Shown: piece after piece, positions 14,819 through 24,355 of the stretch
How positions within the stretch are numbered: the first letter of the stretch is position 1
How the letters are laid out: each line of letters starts with the position of its first letter
Source of the DNA: Marinobacterium sp.
Lineage (GTDB): Bacteria; Pseudomonadota; Gammaproteobacteria; Pseudomonadales; Balneatricaceae
NCBI GenBank assembly: GCA_025800125.1
Contig: JAOXSF010000072.1
Coordinates: forward strand, 1 to 32,203
Direction: 5' to 3'
DNA length: 32,203 nt
Made by a program: the position numbers and the translations under genes
Notes under the pieces: generated by a model
Database searches by the model: none
The model's input: the letters and a program-made list of their open reading frames with translations, nothing else
What the model was told of the DNA's origin: nothing

Positions 14819-16204
14819 GTGAATACAGCCGCTTTCAAATCGCTGCCGTTGCGTCCAGCAATGCTGAAAAACCTGGCCCGCATGGGCTTTGACCAGATGA
14901 CCCCGATTCAGGCACAGAGCCTGCCTGCGGTACTGGCCGGAGATGATGTGATCGCCCGCGCCAAAACCGGCAGCGGCAAAACGGTCGCCTTTGGCCTGGG
15001 TCTGATGCACCGCCTGAATGTACAAATATACCGTGTACAATCCCTGGTTCTGTGCCCAACCCGCGAACTGGCAGACCAGGTTGCCAAAGTGCTGCGCCAG
15101 CTGGCGCGTTTTACACATAACGTAAAAGTACTGACACTTTGCGGCGGTATGCCGTTTGGCCCGCAGATTGGCTCCCTGGAACACGGCGCACATATCGTTG
15201 TGGGTACGCCGGGCCGGATACAAGAGCACCTGCGCAAAGGCACTCTGAAGCTGGACAATCTCAGCAGTCTGGTACTGGACGAAGCCGACCGGATGCTGGA
15301 TATGGGGTTCGCTGACGCCATGCGTGATGTGGTCAGTTATATTCCAGGCCCGCGCCAGACACTGCTGTTTTCAGCGACCTACCCACTGGAAATCGAGAAA
15401 ATCAGCAATGAGTTCCAGCATAACCCGCTGGAAGTCACTGTCGAATCCACCCACAGTCACGCGCATATCGAACAGTATATCTACCCGACAGAAGGCAACC
15501 AGCGCCCAGCGCTGCTACTGAAACTGCTGCGCCACTATCAGCCAGCTTCTACGGTTATTTTCTGTAACACCAAGAAGCTCTGTCAGGAAATCGCTGACCA
15601 GCTGTGTGAAGCAGGTTACTACGCCAGCGCTATTCATGGTGACCTGGAACAGAAATACCGTGATCAGGTACTGGTGAAGTTTGCCAACCGCAGCAGCCAG
15701 ATTCTGGTTGCCACCGATGTCGCTGCACGTGGTCTGGACATTGATGATCTGAGCGCCGTGATCAACTATGAACTATCCCGCGACCCGGAAGTTCACGTTC
15801 ACCGTATTGGCCGTACTGGCCGTGCAGGCCAGCAGGGGCTGGCACTCAGCCTGGCCAGCGAAAAAGAGCTGTACAAGGTTGAAGCGATTGAAGACTACCA
15901 GCAGGCACCATTACAGTGGGGTAAACCGGACGAATTGCTTGACCGTCAACAAGGCGAGCCGGGGCGTCCAGCCATGGCAACAGTGATGCTGGATGCAGGC
16001 AAGAAACAGAAGATTCGTCCCGGTGATATTCTGGGTGCGCTGACCAAAGACGCTGGTCTGAATGGCCAGGATATTGGCAAAATCGACATCTTTGATTTCT
16101 GCGCCTACGTTGCCGTACGACGCACCCAGGCACGCCGTGCCGTCGACCACTTCCGTAATGGCAAAATCAAAGGCCGCCAGACTAAAGCGCGTCAGTTGCG
16201 CTGA
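14819..16204 (+). CDS. dbpA: ATP-dependent RNA helicase DbpA
   Basis: A 461-residue DEAD-box helicase. The Q motif includes TPIQAQSLP, Walker A is AKTGSGKT (48-55), DEAD is at 154-157, SAT at 185-187, and HRIGRTGRAG is present near 330. The C-terminal domain of about 70 residues (IRPGDILGALTKDAGLNGQDIGKIDIFDFCAYVAV...GKIKGRQTKARQLR) is the DbpA RNA-binding domain, which recognises hairpin 92 of 23S rRNA and directs it to late 50S assembly. Length matches E. coli DbpA (457). The start is GTG at 14819, preceded by GCAGG; no in-frame ATG fits the family N terminus. Confidence 0.96.
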   Translation: MNTAAFKSLPLRPAMLKNLARMGFDQMTPIQAQSLPAVLAGDDVIARAKTGSGKTVAFGLGLMHRLNVQIYRVQSLVLCPTRELADQVAKVLRQLARFTHNVKVLTLCGGMPFGPQIGSLEHGAHIVVGTPGRIQEHLRKGTLKLDNLSSLVLDEADRMLDMGFADAMRDVVSYIPGPRQTLLFSATYPLEIEKISNEFQHNPLEVTVESTHSHAHIEQYIYPTEGNQRPALLLKLLRHYQPASTVIFCNTKKLCQEIADQLCEAGYYASAIHGDLEQKYRDQVLVKFANRSSQILVATDVAARGLDIDDLSAVINYELSRDPEVHVHRIGRTGRAGQQGLALSLASEKELYKVEAIEDYQQAPLQWGKPDELLDRQQGEPGRPAMATVMLDAGKKQKIRPGDILGALTKDAGLNGQDIGKIDIFDFCAYVAVRRTQARRAVDHFRNGKIKGRQTKARQLR

Positions 16205-16281
16205 GGCCGGTTATTCTGAAACCAGGTACTGGTCAGGCGCTGAAAAACAACAGTGACAGGACACTCTTGCAGGGAAACGTT

Positions 16282-16842
16282 GTGAAGCATATTGCAGTTT
16301 ATTGTGGTTCCAGCATGGGAACCGAACCCGCTTACCGTGATGCGGCCATCAGTATGGCTCAGACGCTGGCGCAGGCCGGTATCGGGCTGGTCTATGGTGG
16401 TGGAAAAACCGGCCTGATGGGCACCGTAGCCGATGCCGCACTGGCGGCCGGTGGCGAGGTAACAGGTATCATTCCTGGTGCGCTGGAATCAAAGGAGATC
16501 GCGCACCCCGGGCTGACTACACTAGAAGTCGTTGACGATATGCACAGTCGAAAAAAACGCATGTCAGACCTGTCAGACGGCTTCATTGCCATGCCTGGCG
16601 GCACAGGCACCATGGAAGAGATTTTCGAAGTCTGGACCTGGGGACAACTGGGCTACCACAACAAGCCCTGTGCGTTTCTGAACATCAACGGTTATTACGA
16701 TACCTTGCTGGACTTTATTGACCGCATGGTGAATGACGGTTTCATGCGCCCGGAATTCCGCGAAATGCTGACCGTCAGCGACCAGCCGGAGATTATTCTG
16801 GACGCTTTTCAGCAGTACCGCCCACCACATGACAAGTGGTAA
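16282..16842 (+). CDS. LOG-family nucleotide 5'-monophosphate phosphoribohydrolase
   Basis: A 186-residue cytosolic protein of the LOG/TIGR00730 Rossmann-fold group, which splits cytokinin- or purine-type nucleoside 5'-monophosphates into base and ribose 5-phosphate. Motifs are IAVYCGSS near the N terminus, LVYGGGKTGLMG, and the signature PGGTGTMEE with the catalytic Glu. The LVYGGG and SRKKRM (Arg) segments are also conserved. GTG at 16282 is chosen because AGGGA lies 6 nt upstream and the product then begins MKHIAVYCGSS as usual; the frame could open at TTG 16267. It is 77 bp after dbpA on the same strand. The stop codon lies within a 17-bp duplication. Confidence 0.9.
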   Translation: MKHIAVYCGSSMGTEPAYRDAAISMAQTLAQAGIGLVYGGGKTGLMGTVADAALAAGGEVTGIIPGALESKEIAHPGLTTLEVVDDMHSRKKRMSDLSDGFIAMPGGTGTMEEIFEVWTWGQLGYHNKPCAFLNINGYYDTLLDFIDRMVNDGFMRPEFREMLTVSDQPEIILDAFQQYRPPHDKW

Positions 16843-16870
16843 GCCGCTTTATCTGGTAAGCCGCTTTGTC
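16837..16870. repeat. 17-bp tandem duplication spanning the LOG gene stop codon
   Basis: TGGTAAGCCGCTTT(A/G)TC occurs twice at 16837-16853 and 16854-16870, 16 of 17 bases identical. The first copy contains the stop TAA (16840-16842). Confidence 0.85.
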
Positions 16871-16913
16871 TGTACGCCATTCGGCCTTAAGCCACTGTGT
16901 CCAAACACAAACA

Positions 16914-16950
16914 AAAAGCCGGTATCCCTGAGGGATACCGGCTTTTCTTT
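16914..16950. terminator. Bidirectional rho-independent terminator
   Basis: Perfect stem AAAAGCCGGTATCCC/GGGATACCGGCTTTT with TGA loop; T-run on the right and A-run on the left. It separates the convergent LOG and Tim44-domain genes. Confidence 0.95.
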
Positions 16951-16981
16951 TCAGTGCTTGATAATTTTCAGTGCTTGATAG
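16948..16981. repeat. 17-bp tandem duplication
   Basis: TTTTCAGTGCTTGATA plus A or G occurs twice at 16948-16964 and 16965-16981, immediately beside the bidirectional terminator. Confidence 0.85.
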
Positions 16982-16998
16982 TACGCAACAGAGCGCGC

Positions 16999-17934
16999 TT
17001 ACGGCTGTTCGATACCCACCAGTTTCCAGTCAGCGTTGTCAGCTGTCATATCACGTGTCAGGTGCCAGATTTCATTCAGCTCGGTTGTTTCTTCTGCATC
17101 TTCACGCAACCAGCCATAGAAGTTCAGGCTGACAACAACATGATCATCATTGTCGATAAAGCCAACCAGCTCAGCCATAACAGACACTACTTCGGTGTGC
17201 TGCGTATCGTCCAGTTTGGCACGTTCTGCTTTCAGCGACTCCAGCAACTCCGCACTGGTGTAGCTGGCAATTTCACTCCAGTCCTGTTTGTCCCAGGCCG
17301 CCTGTAAAGTAACAAAGTGGTCACGGGCACCAGCCAGGAAAGACTCTTTATTGAACCACTCCGGCAGTTCAATCTCTGCTGGTGCAAAGCTGGCACTGCT
17401 GCTAGCACTGGCCATTGGCTCAAAAGCCTGTTTCGCCGCTGGCTGTGCTGATTCAGGCTGGGCCTGTACAGGCTGAGGCTGAGGTTCAAAGGCACCACCT
17501 GCACCCGCAGTTGCGTAAGCCGGTTGCGGTGGTGGGGAAGATTTACGACGCATCATGCTGAAGACTTTCCAGGCGACAAAAGCCAGACCAACAAACATCA
17601 GAATGTCCATGATCTCCAGACCTTCAAAAGCACCACCGAAGAACAGCGCACCCAGAATACCCGCACCCAGCAGGCCTGCCATCAGACCGCCAAAGCCACT
17701 GCGTTTTTTCTCCTGTACTGGCGCTGTTTTCGCCGCATTAGTCGGCTGTCCAGCCGCCTGATTCTGGCTTGCGCCCTGGTTCTGAGACGCAGAACCGCTT
17801 GGTGCAACCTTTTTCTTGGTCTGAAAACTTTTGCCCAGCGAGCTACCGCCACCCAGGCGTTTACCGGCATCGGCATAATCGGCCACCGGGGCCAGCAGGA
17901 AGAGAGCAAGCAGAGTAACAAGCAAAGTACGCAT
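16999..17934 (-). CDS. Tim44-domain membrane-anchored protein
   Basis: A 311-residue protein: an N-terminal signal or anchor (about 1-23), a low-complexity KKKVAPSGSASQNQGASQNQAAG segment, a Gly-rich hydrophobic stretch with SGFGGLMAGLLGAGILGALFFGG (about 79-101), a second helix (about 107-125, IMDILMFVGLAFVAWKVF), a Pro/Gln/Ala-rich linker, then a C-terminal Tim44-like domain (about 195-311; SFLAGARDHFVTLQAAWDKQDWSEIASYTSAELLESL). The layout matches bacterial Tim44-like proteins of unknown role. Its ATG overlaps the stop of the DMT transporter by one base (TGATG) with AAGGAG upstream, implying translational coupling. Confidence 0.88.
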   Translation of the reverse strand: MRTLLVTLLALFLLAPVADYADAGKRLGGGSSLGKSFQTKKKVAPSGSASQNQGASQNQAAGQPTNAAKTAPVQEKKRSGFGGLMAGLLGAGILGALFFGGAFEGLEIMDILMFVGLAFVAWKVFSMMRRKSSPPPQPAYATAGAGGAFEPQPQPVQAQPESAQPAAKQAFEPMASASSSASFAPAEIELPEWFNKESFLAGARDHFVTLQAAWDKQDWSEIASYTSAELLESLKAERAKLDDTQHTEVVSVMAELVGFIDNDDHVVVSLNFYGWLREDAEETTELNEIWHLTRDMTADNADWKLVGIEQP

Positions 17935-18836
17935 CAGGACTCCTTTATTGTGGTTATACGAGACAGGGTACGGGACACCACTGCCAAATAGATGCCGAGG
18001 AATATTAGAGCGATCCCCAGCAAATGGAAAGCCTGCACTTTCTCGCCCAGAAACAGCGCCGAGAGCAGCAGACCAAACAGCGGAATCAGGTGGATAAACA
18101 ACCCGGCGCGAGGTGCGCCCAGCTCTGCAACCCCCCGATTCCAGAACAGGTAGGACAGAATAGAGGGACAGATTGCCATATAGGCTACCGTGGTCAGCAT
18201 AGCACTATTCCACTCCAGCACTGGTAATCCACCCTGCTCCCAGACACTTAAAGGCGCCAATGCCAGCACCGCCACCATGATTGAGTAGCCCAGGAACACA
18301 AAGCCACTGACTTCAGCAGGCTTGAGCCGCAACAGTAACGAATAGGACGCCCAGGCCAGCACCGCACCGAGCACCCAGAGGTCTCCCTTATTCAGGGCCA
18401 GAGCCAGCAGCCGGGCTGGATCACCCTGAGTGATAATCAGCAAGACACCCAACAGTGACAACAACACACCACCCCATTGCCGAGGGCTGACCGTCTCACC
18501 CAGAAACAGCGCGCTGATCAGCAAAATCAGCACAGGAATTGCAGACTGCAGCAGTGTTGCGTTAGTCGCGGTTGTTGTCTCCAGGCCAAAATACAGTAAC
18601 GTATTGAAACAACCCACGCCGATCAGACCCAGTAACGCCAACCGAGCCCAGTACCGAGCCAGCAGAGCACGGGCCTGCCAGGCCTTAGGCAACCAGAATG
18701 GCAACAGTATCAGCAACGCCAGTGACCAGCGGTACAGTGCCAACGTTATCGGATCAAACGAAGCATTCAACGCCCGGGCCAGCACAAAATTTCCAGCCCA
18801 GAACAGCACCGTCAGGGTTAACAGCAGATAGGCCAT
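17934..18836 (-). CDS. EamA/DMT-family transporter
   Basis: A 300-residue inner-membrane protein with ten helices in two EamA repeats (about 1-135 and 148-290). Typical features are FWAGNFVLARAL in helix 1, ILLISALFLGETVSPRQWGGVLLSLLGVLLI closing the first repeat, and LLLSALFLGEKVQAFHLLGIALIFLGIYLAV closing the second. The family exports metabolites or amino acids; the substrate cannot be told. AAGGA precedes the ATG. It follows the channel gene by 54 bp on the same strand and overlaps the Tim44 gene by one base, so all four minus-strand genes 16999-20988 may form one unit. Confidence 0.92.
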   Translation of the reverse strand: MAYLLLTLTVLFWAGNFVLARALNASFDPITLALYRWSLALLILLPFWLPKAWQARALLARYWARLALLGLIGVGCFNTLLYFGLETTTATNATLLQSAIPVLILLISALFLGETVSPRQWGGVLLSLLGVLLIITQGDPARLLALALNKGDLWVLGAVLAWASYSLLLRLKPAEVSGFVFLGYSIMVAVLALAPLSVWEQGGLPVLEWNSAMLTTVAYMAICPSILSYLFWNRGVAELGAPRAGLFIHLIPLFGLLLSALFLGEKVQAFHLLGIALIFLGIYLAVVSRTLSRITTIKES

Positions 18837-18869
18837 ACAACAGATTCCTTAAGCCTTACAGATTTCCAG

Positions 18870-18890
18870 GCCTGGTAGCACCCACCAGGC
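18870..18890 (-). other. Perfect hairpin directly after the channel stop codon
   Basis: GCCTGGT/ACCAGGC with a 7-nt loop lies between the channel gene stop and the transporter start. It lacks a U-tract on the minus strand, so it could attenuate, process or stabilise rather than end the transcript. Confidence 0.5.
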
Positions 18891-20594
18891 TTATCCACGA
18901 TTTTCACGTCGATGCAGCCAGCGTGCCAGCAGATTATTGCTGTCATCACTGCCAGTCAGCACATAATGCAGCACGTTATAGTTACTGACTGTCCAGTCCA
19001 TACGGCCCGCAGCGCGGGACAGACCACAGAACAGAATTTCATCACCCTGCTCCAGCAAGGTCAGCTCTCCTGGTAGTGGCATCAATGTTTCGCCACGGCG
19101 TAACAATAATGGAAACGCTTTGAGGGATTGCTGGCGATCACGCGGGTCTTTCAGAAACAGTGACAACTTGAGTGGTTTGCCTTCAGCCAGTGCCAGCATC
19201 AAAGCAGGCGTTTGTTCTTCATCGAGCGTATAGGCCCAGCTATCCAGCTCCTGATTACCCACTACACTGCTCATACGGTTAAGCAAGGTATGCGCCCAGA
19301 CATCATCATAACGCTCCAGCATCAGTGTCAGAAACACCGGTAACAGCGGCGTTTTGATCTGCGCCATTATGCGGTTAGCAATAATACGCCCGGGCTCCAT
19401 GATGAAATCGGAGCGAGAATTCTGAAACACCAGCCGGTTGGCATGTACATTCTGACGTACAACCGTCAGCAAGCGAGGGTTAAGCTCACGGGCTGTCATC
19501 ATGATCGACAGGTTATCCGCATCATTGCCCGTACCGGCAACAATCCCGACTGCATCCTCAACCCCGGCAGCTCGTAATGTGCAGGCTTCAGTGCCAATAC
19601 CATGAATCTGTTCAGACAACCCATTATGCTCGGGCGGGTCATCGTCTACCACGATCAGCTCCACTTCATCGTGGATCAGACGGCTGCACAACGCACGGCC
19701 AAAGCGCCCATAACCGCAGATAATCCAGCGTCCACGGGTACGCTGATAGGCACTGGATAACGGACGATGGCTGGGGTTGAGCAACCAGTCGTACACCAGG
19801 TGGGTATAGGGTGCCTGCACCGACAACGCCAGGTATTCTGCGTAAGTCTGAAAAGGGTCGACAACAAGGTCGGTGCCAAAGGAATCCAGATTTGCAGTGG
19901 TAACATCGCTCTCAGTACGACAGATCACCATCCGCTTTGGCATCAACAATTTACTGGCGATGGCAATAGCCAGATTGACGTTATCCCGATTGGTCAGTGC
20001 CAGAATACCGATGCACTTTTCATGCTGCAGTCCGGCATCATCCAGTACATCTGGCAACGACGCATCAGCGGCCAGACAGGGCATCGGCATTGGCAAGTTA
20101 TCCATCTGCAAGGCATCAATCTGCGCCTCTTCAATGTCGACCACAACACAGCGAATATCACGCTGGGCTAGCTTACGCACCACAATACCACCGGTAACAC
20201 CGTAGCCACACACCAGATAAAATGGCTGGTTCAACGCCGCCACCTGAGCTGCAAAACGACGACGCCGCAACAAGCGGCTGAAGGCTGGATCCTGAAAGAT
20301 AGAAAGCATGGAACCAATGCCATACAGCCAGGCAATAACCGTACTGTAGATAGTCAGCATCGCCCACATACGCTGGCCCGAAGTAAAAGCGTAGGGGATT
20401 TCACCAAAACCGATGGTCGAGCCCATAAAAGACACAAAGTAGAACGCATGGAAGAAATCCATACGATATACCTGGCCCTGATCATCCATACCCGGTATCA
20501 GCACAAAACCCAGCACAGAGACCGAATAGACCACAATCAGGGTGATCAGCGGCATCCGCAACCGCCGCATCAGAATGTAGAAGACATTATTCAT
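18891..20594 (-). CDS. Two-helix ion channel with two RCK (TrkA-N) domains
   Basis: A 567-residue protein. Helix 1 (about 14-33), a pore loop with selectivity filter STIGFGEIPYA (59-69) and helix 2 (about 74-98) form a 2TM K+-channel-like pore. Two NAD-binding RCK domains follow, with Rossmann motifs CGYGVTG (129-135) and CGYGRFG (293-299). The filter reads GFGE instead of the usual GYGD, which may alter selectivity or gating. The C-terminal region (about 470-550) looks like a TrkA-C-type segment. Two RCK domains in one chain mean a tetramer can build the whole gating ring. It lies 10 bp after the DUF6394-like gene, so they are co-transcribed. Confidence 0.9.
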   Translation of the reverse strand: MNNVFYILMRRLRMPLITLIVVYSVSVLGFVLIPGMDDQGQVYRMDFFHAFYFVSFMGSTIGFGEIPYAFTSGQRMWAMLTIYSTVIAWLYGIGSMLSIFQDPAFSRLLRRRRFAAQVAALNQPFYLVCGYGVTGGIVVRKLAQRDIRCVVVDIEEAQIDALQMDNLPMPMPCLAADASLPDVLDDAGLQHEKCIGILALTNRDNVNLAIAIASKLLMPKRMVICRTESDVTTANLDSFGTDLVVDPFQTYAEYLALSVQAPYTHLVYDWLLNPSHRPLSSAYQRTRGRWIICGYGRFGRALCSRLIHDEVELIVVDDDPPEHNGLSEQIHGIGTEACTLRAAGVEDAVGIVAGTGNDADNLSIMMTARELNPRLLTVVRQNVHANRLVFQNSRSDFIMEPGRIIANRIMAQIKTPLLPVFLTLMLERYDDVWAHTLLNRMSSVVGNQELDSWAYTLDEEQTPALMLALAEGKPLKLSLFLKDPRDRQQSLKAFPLLLRRGETLMPLPGELTLLEQGDEILFCGLSRAAGRMDWTVSNYNVLHYVLTGSDDSNNLLARWLHRRENRG

Positions 20595-20604
20595 GGCGGC
20601 TCGC

Positions 20605-20988
20605 TCAGCGACGCACCAGCACAGTTTCCACCACCAGCAGTATCACCGAAATAACATTGGCCAGCAGTGCGCCACCCGCCAGCGATACCACGCTGGCCAT
20701 CATATGCGCATCCATACCGGTGGTGCTGATTTGCTCGGCATAGCCCCAGATAATGGCCACAACCACCAGCTGTAAGTCTGCAACCAGCGAGGTTGCCAGC
20801 ATTAACGCCCCCAGGTGGGTGCGATCACCAAACTTCAGTACGGTACAGATCATACTGACCACCAGCGCCGCGTAGAACTCATACACATTATGATGGTCGG
20901 CGTTATCAATCTCGCCCAGGAAAAAACCGAAGTTCAGCGTCATCGCCAGCACGATAAAGAACGCAAATATTACCTTTTCCTTGTTCAC
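20605..20988 (-). CDS. DUF6394-like four-helix membrane protein
   Basis: A 127-residue membrane protein with four helices (about 6-26, 39-53, 60-83, 95-122) and a conserved-looking central stretch, NADHHNVYEFYAALVVSMICTVLKFGDRTHLGALMLATSLVADLQL. I associate this sequence type with DUF6394, recalled from memory and not checked. It starts with GTG (20986-20988), preceded by GGAGAC. Its stop is 10 bp before the RCK channel gene, so the two probably work together, for example as an auxiliary channel subunit. Function is unknown. Confidence 0.75.
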   Translation of the reverse strand: MNKEKVIFAFFIVLAMTLNFGFFLGEIDNADHHNVYEFYAALVVSMICTVLKFGDRTHLGALMLATSLVADLQLVVVAIIWGYAEQISTTGMDAHMMASVVSLAGGALLANVISVILLVVETVLVRR

Positions 20989-21445
20989 TGCAGCTGTCTC
21001 CGCTCACACTGTCTTACTCAGACCCGACCAAACCTCGGGTACTGCTCTGAATGATGTACGGCTCTGATCAGATACGAGCCTGACGGGGCGGCCAATAAGG
21101 ACAGTCCCCAGGAGGGGGCATAGTCTACCCCGCTCTACCGGTGCATACTATGCCCGTTGCTGATTGATCAGATTAACGCTGCGTTACAGGCGAAGCAGAA
21201 CACTTGCAGCCCTGCGCCAACTTCCCTAGTGTCAGGCCATTAACCCGCCGCACAGCAAACCGGTACAACGGCTGCGTATGGCTCTATATAACAAAACGAC
21301 CTGAACACAAAATAGACAGTTGTTTAGTGTTCATCTAAGATTGACAGTCTGATACGGACGCGCCAGTTACTGGCGCATCTGCACGGCAAGACTGCCACCT
21401 GAGCATTGACTAACAATAAGAATCAAACTGTTACAGAGGTCATTC
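20989..21445. promoter_or_regulatory. Divergent 457-bp region between the channel operon and pitrilysin
   Basis: It must hold promoters for both directions. Toward pitrilysin are a -35-like TTGACA (21341-21346), a perfect hairpin GCGCCAG/CTGGCGC with a 3-nt loop (21360-21376) and, upstream, an inverted repeat TGAACAC/GTGTTCA (21302-21308/21327-21333). No clear -10 follows the TTGACA. No gene or known riboswitch was recognised. Confidence 0.4.
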
Positions 21446-24298
21446 ATGCATCTGTCTCTGCACTTAAAGCGCTTGCGCACATTGTTCGCTTTTATCCTCA
21501 TGAGCCTTGGCAGCCTGGTTCATGCGTCTGTTCACAAAAGTCCTAACGACCATCGCGATTACCAGGGCTTCACCCTGGACAACAAACTGCGCGTACTGGT
21601 GATTTCCGACCCGAACACCCAGAAAGCCGCCGCTTCACTGGATGTAGGCACAGGCTCTGGTGCCAACCCGGAAGACCGCGCCGGTCTTGCTCATTTTCTG
21701 GAGCATATGCTGTTTCTGGGCACAGAAAAGTACCCGCAAGCCGGTGAATACAAGGCCTTTATCAGCTCTGGCGGTGGCACCCACAACGCTTATACCGCCT
21801 ACGAAAATACCAACTACTTTTTCGATATTCGCGCAGATCTGCTGGGTGGTGCACTGGACCGCTTCTCCCAGTTTTTCATCAGCCCGCTGTTTACCGAAGA
21901 GTACGTAGACCGCGAACGCCACGCCGTTTATTCCGAATATCAGTCCAAACTGCGTGATGATAGCCGCCGTATTTTTGAAGCAACCAAACAGACAACCAAC
22001 CCGGCACACAGCTTCAGTCGCTTCTTCGTCGGCAGTCTGAAAACGCTGGCCGACCGTCCAGATAGCAAAGTACGTGACGATCTACTCGCCTTCTATGAAC
22101 GCTACTACTCTGCCAACCTGATGACCCTGGTGGTATTGGGCAAAGAACCTGTTGATGAACTGCGAAAAATGGTGGAAGCACGCTTTGCGGCGATACCCAA
22201 CACCCATGCTGAACCGTTTGTAAACAACGTACCGCTGATGCAGCCAGACAGCCTGCCCGCCCGCCTGTCGGTACGCAGTATCAAAGATATACGCACACTG
22301 AGCCTGACGTTTCCAGTAGACGCAGTACGCGAACACTGGCGTAGCAAACCCCTGCGCTACATCGCCAGCCAGCTGGGTTATGAAGGCAAAGGCAGCCTGC
22401 TGGCAGACCTGAAAGCCCGTGGCTGGGCAAACGGACTGGGCGCTTATACGTCAACCGATATGGAAAATGAAGCCGCGCTATCGGTCGAAGTCAGCCTGAC
22501 ACCGGAGGGCATGAACCATCAGCAGGAGATCACCCAGCTGTTTTTCCATACCGTTGAATTGCTGAAAAAAGAGGGCATCGACAAAAGTCTTTACGACGAA
22601 GAACGTCAGCAGATGGCAACACGTTTCCAGTTTGCTGAAAAACAGGAACCTATCCACTATGTCGGCCAGCTGGCTCGCGCCATGCAGAAATACCCACTGG
22701 AAAATGTTGTCGATGCACCTTACCTGTTTGAGCAGTTCGACCCAGCACTGATTCGCAGCTACCTGAACCAGCTTAGCGCTGACAATATGCTGGTTACCGT
22801 TGTCTCCAAAGATCAGCAGACCGACCGCAAAGGCCCAAATTTCAAAGTCGACTACCGACTGGAAAAGCTGCGCAACGGTGATGTGGCAGCAGCAACAGAG
22901 ACGGCACCACAAAATGAACTGGCTGTACGGGACGCTAACCCGTTTATTGCTGCTGACCTGAGTCTGAAACCGCTGCGTGATCAGGCAGAAAAACCTGAAG
23001 TGATTCTGCGCAAAGAAGGCGTGACGCTGTGGCACTTGCAGGACAGTGAATTCCGTACCCCAAAAGCTGATCTATTCTTCACCATTCTGTCCAACCCGGC
23101 CAATATCACACCACAAAATAGTGTACTGACCTCGCTATACAGCCGTATGGTGCAGGACCAGCTGAACGAAACATTGTACGACGCCGCAATGGCAGGCCTC
23201 AGCACTCGCATCTACCCGCACATGCGCGGCATTTCAGTGCGTATATCCGGCTATAACGACAAACAGACCCTGTTGCTGGAACAGGTTGTCAGCGCACTGA
23301 GCAAACCACATTTCAACCCTGAACGCTTCGAAATCATCAAAACGCAGTATGCTCGCCAGCTGGCTAACAGCCGTCGCGATAAACCATTCAACCAGACAAT
23401 CGGTGAAATCATGCAGCTGCTGCTGCCACAATGGAGCCTGGCGCAACGCGAACAGGCACTGGCAGACGTCACCCTGCAAGACCTGAACAACTTCGTACCG
23501 GTACTGCTCAAAGAGACTGAATTGCGCGTACTTGCCCATGGCAACCTGCTACAGGAAAACGCGGTTAAACTGACTCAGGTAATCGAAAACGGCCTGTTTG
23601 CCGAACATGGCCACAAGCGTCTGGCGTCTACGCAAGTGCTTCAGCTACCTGAAGACAGCCGCCTGGTACAGACGCTGAATGTCGACCACAACGACTCTGC
23701 CATCAGTGTTTACTTCCAGGGCAGTGACAGTGAACTGAAAACCCGTGCTCAATATGCTCTGCTCAGTGAAATGATCGCCTCGCCGTTCTACACACGGTTA
23801 CGTACGGAGCAGCAACTGGGTTATGTCGTTTTCCAGACACTGTTGCCACTGCGCCGCGCCCCTGGGCTGGCGTTTGTTGTACAGTCTCCGGTGGCCAACC
23901 CTGTTGAACTGGAAAGCCGTATTGATAGCTTTCTGGAGCAGATGCGTGCAGACATTGCCAGCATGGATGAAACAACACTGGAGCGCTTCAAGAAAAGCCT
24001 GGTTTCTCGTCTGCTGAAGCCCGAAAACGGCCTGACTGAGCGCAGCAATCGTTACTGGACACAGATTGATACCGGCGATGCCAACTTTGATGGGCGTGAG
24101 GCGCTGGCTGATGCTGTAAACGCTTTACAGCTGAGCGACCTTCTCGACTGCTACACCCAGCTGCCAGAACGCCGCCTGACCGTGCGCAGCTTTGGCCAGA
24201 AACATCTGCAAACAGCGTCTGCCGCAGATATTGCTCTCAAATGTGATACAGAGATTAATGCGCTGAAACAGAACAAGGCATTTATGCCGGGGGCCTGA
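21446..24298 (+). CDS. ptrA: Pitrilysin-like M16 zinc protease (protease III)
   Basis: A 950-residue periplasmic insulysin-family endopeptidase. The signal peptide ends near LVHA (residue 27). The inverted zinc motif HFLEH is at 83-87, with the third ligand Glu164 (VYSEYQSKL) 77 residues after the second His, as in E. coli pitrilysin. SGGGTHNAYTAYENTNYFFD and the C-terminal substrate-binding FYTRLRTEQQLGYVVF with Arg and Tyr complete the family pattern. Four M16 halves form a closing clamshell that degrades peptides below about 7 kDa. It is a single-gene unit with SD AGAGG and an intrinsic terminator downstream. Confidence 0.96.
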   Translation: MHLSLHLKRLRTLFAFILMSLGSLVHASVHKSPNDHRDYQGFTLDNKLRVLVISDPNTQKAAASLDVGTGSGANPEDRAGLAHFLEHMLFLGTEKYPQAGEYKAFISSGGGTHNAYTAYENTNYFFDIRADLLGGALDRFSQFFISPLFTEEYVDRERHAVYSEYQSKLRDDSRRIFEATKQTTNPAHSFSRFFVGSLKTLADRPDSKVRDDLLAFYERYYSANLMTLVVLGKEPVDELRKMVEARFAAIPNTHAEPFVNNVPLMQPDSLPARLSVRSIKDIRTLSLTFPVDAVREHWRSKPLRYIASQLGYEGKGSLLADLKARGWANGLGAYTSTDMENEAALSVEVSLTPEGMNHQQEITQLFFHTVELLKKEGIDKSLYDEERQQMATRFQFAEKQEPIHYVGQLARAMQKYPLENVVDAPYLFEQFDPALIRSYLNQLSADNMLVTVVSKDQQTDRKGPNFKVDYRLEKLRNGDVAAATETAPQNELAVRDANPFIAADLSLKPLRDQAEKPEVILRKEGVTLWHLQDSEFRTPKADLFFTILSNPANITPQNSVLTSLYSRMVQDQLNETLYDAAMAGLSTRIYPHMRGISVRISGYNDKQTLLLEQVVSALSKPHFNPERFEIIKTQYARQLANSRRDKPFNQTIGEIMQLLLPQWSLAQREQALADVTLQDLNNFVPVLLKETELRVLAHGNLLQENAVKLTQVIENGLFAEHGHKRLASTQVLQLPEDSRLVQTLNVDHNDSAISVYFQGSDSELKTRAQYALLSEMIASPFYTRLRTEQQLGYVVFQTLLPLRRAPGLAFVVQSPVANPVELESRIDSFLEQMRADIASMDETTLERFKKSLVSRLLKPENGLTERSNRYWTQIDTGDANFDGREALADAVNALQLSDLLDCYTQLPERRLTVRSFGQKHLQTASAADIALKCDTEINALKQNKAFMPGA

Positions 24299-24323
24299 GT
24301 GTACATTCACGTCTGACCCCAAA

Positions 24324-24355
24324 GTCAGAAACTCGAAAGGTCAGAAACTCAAAAG
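24324..24355. repeat. 16-bp tandem duplication
   Basis: GTCAGAAACTC(G/A)AAAG occurs twice at 24324-24339 and 24340-24355, 15 of 16 bases identical, running into the left arm of the pitrilysin terminator. Confidence 0.85.

Noticed and set aside
17524-17991. Plus-strand 155-codon frame antisense to the Tim44-domain gene
   Set aside because: No RBS or recognisable fold; caused by low-complexity coding on the other strand.
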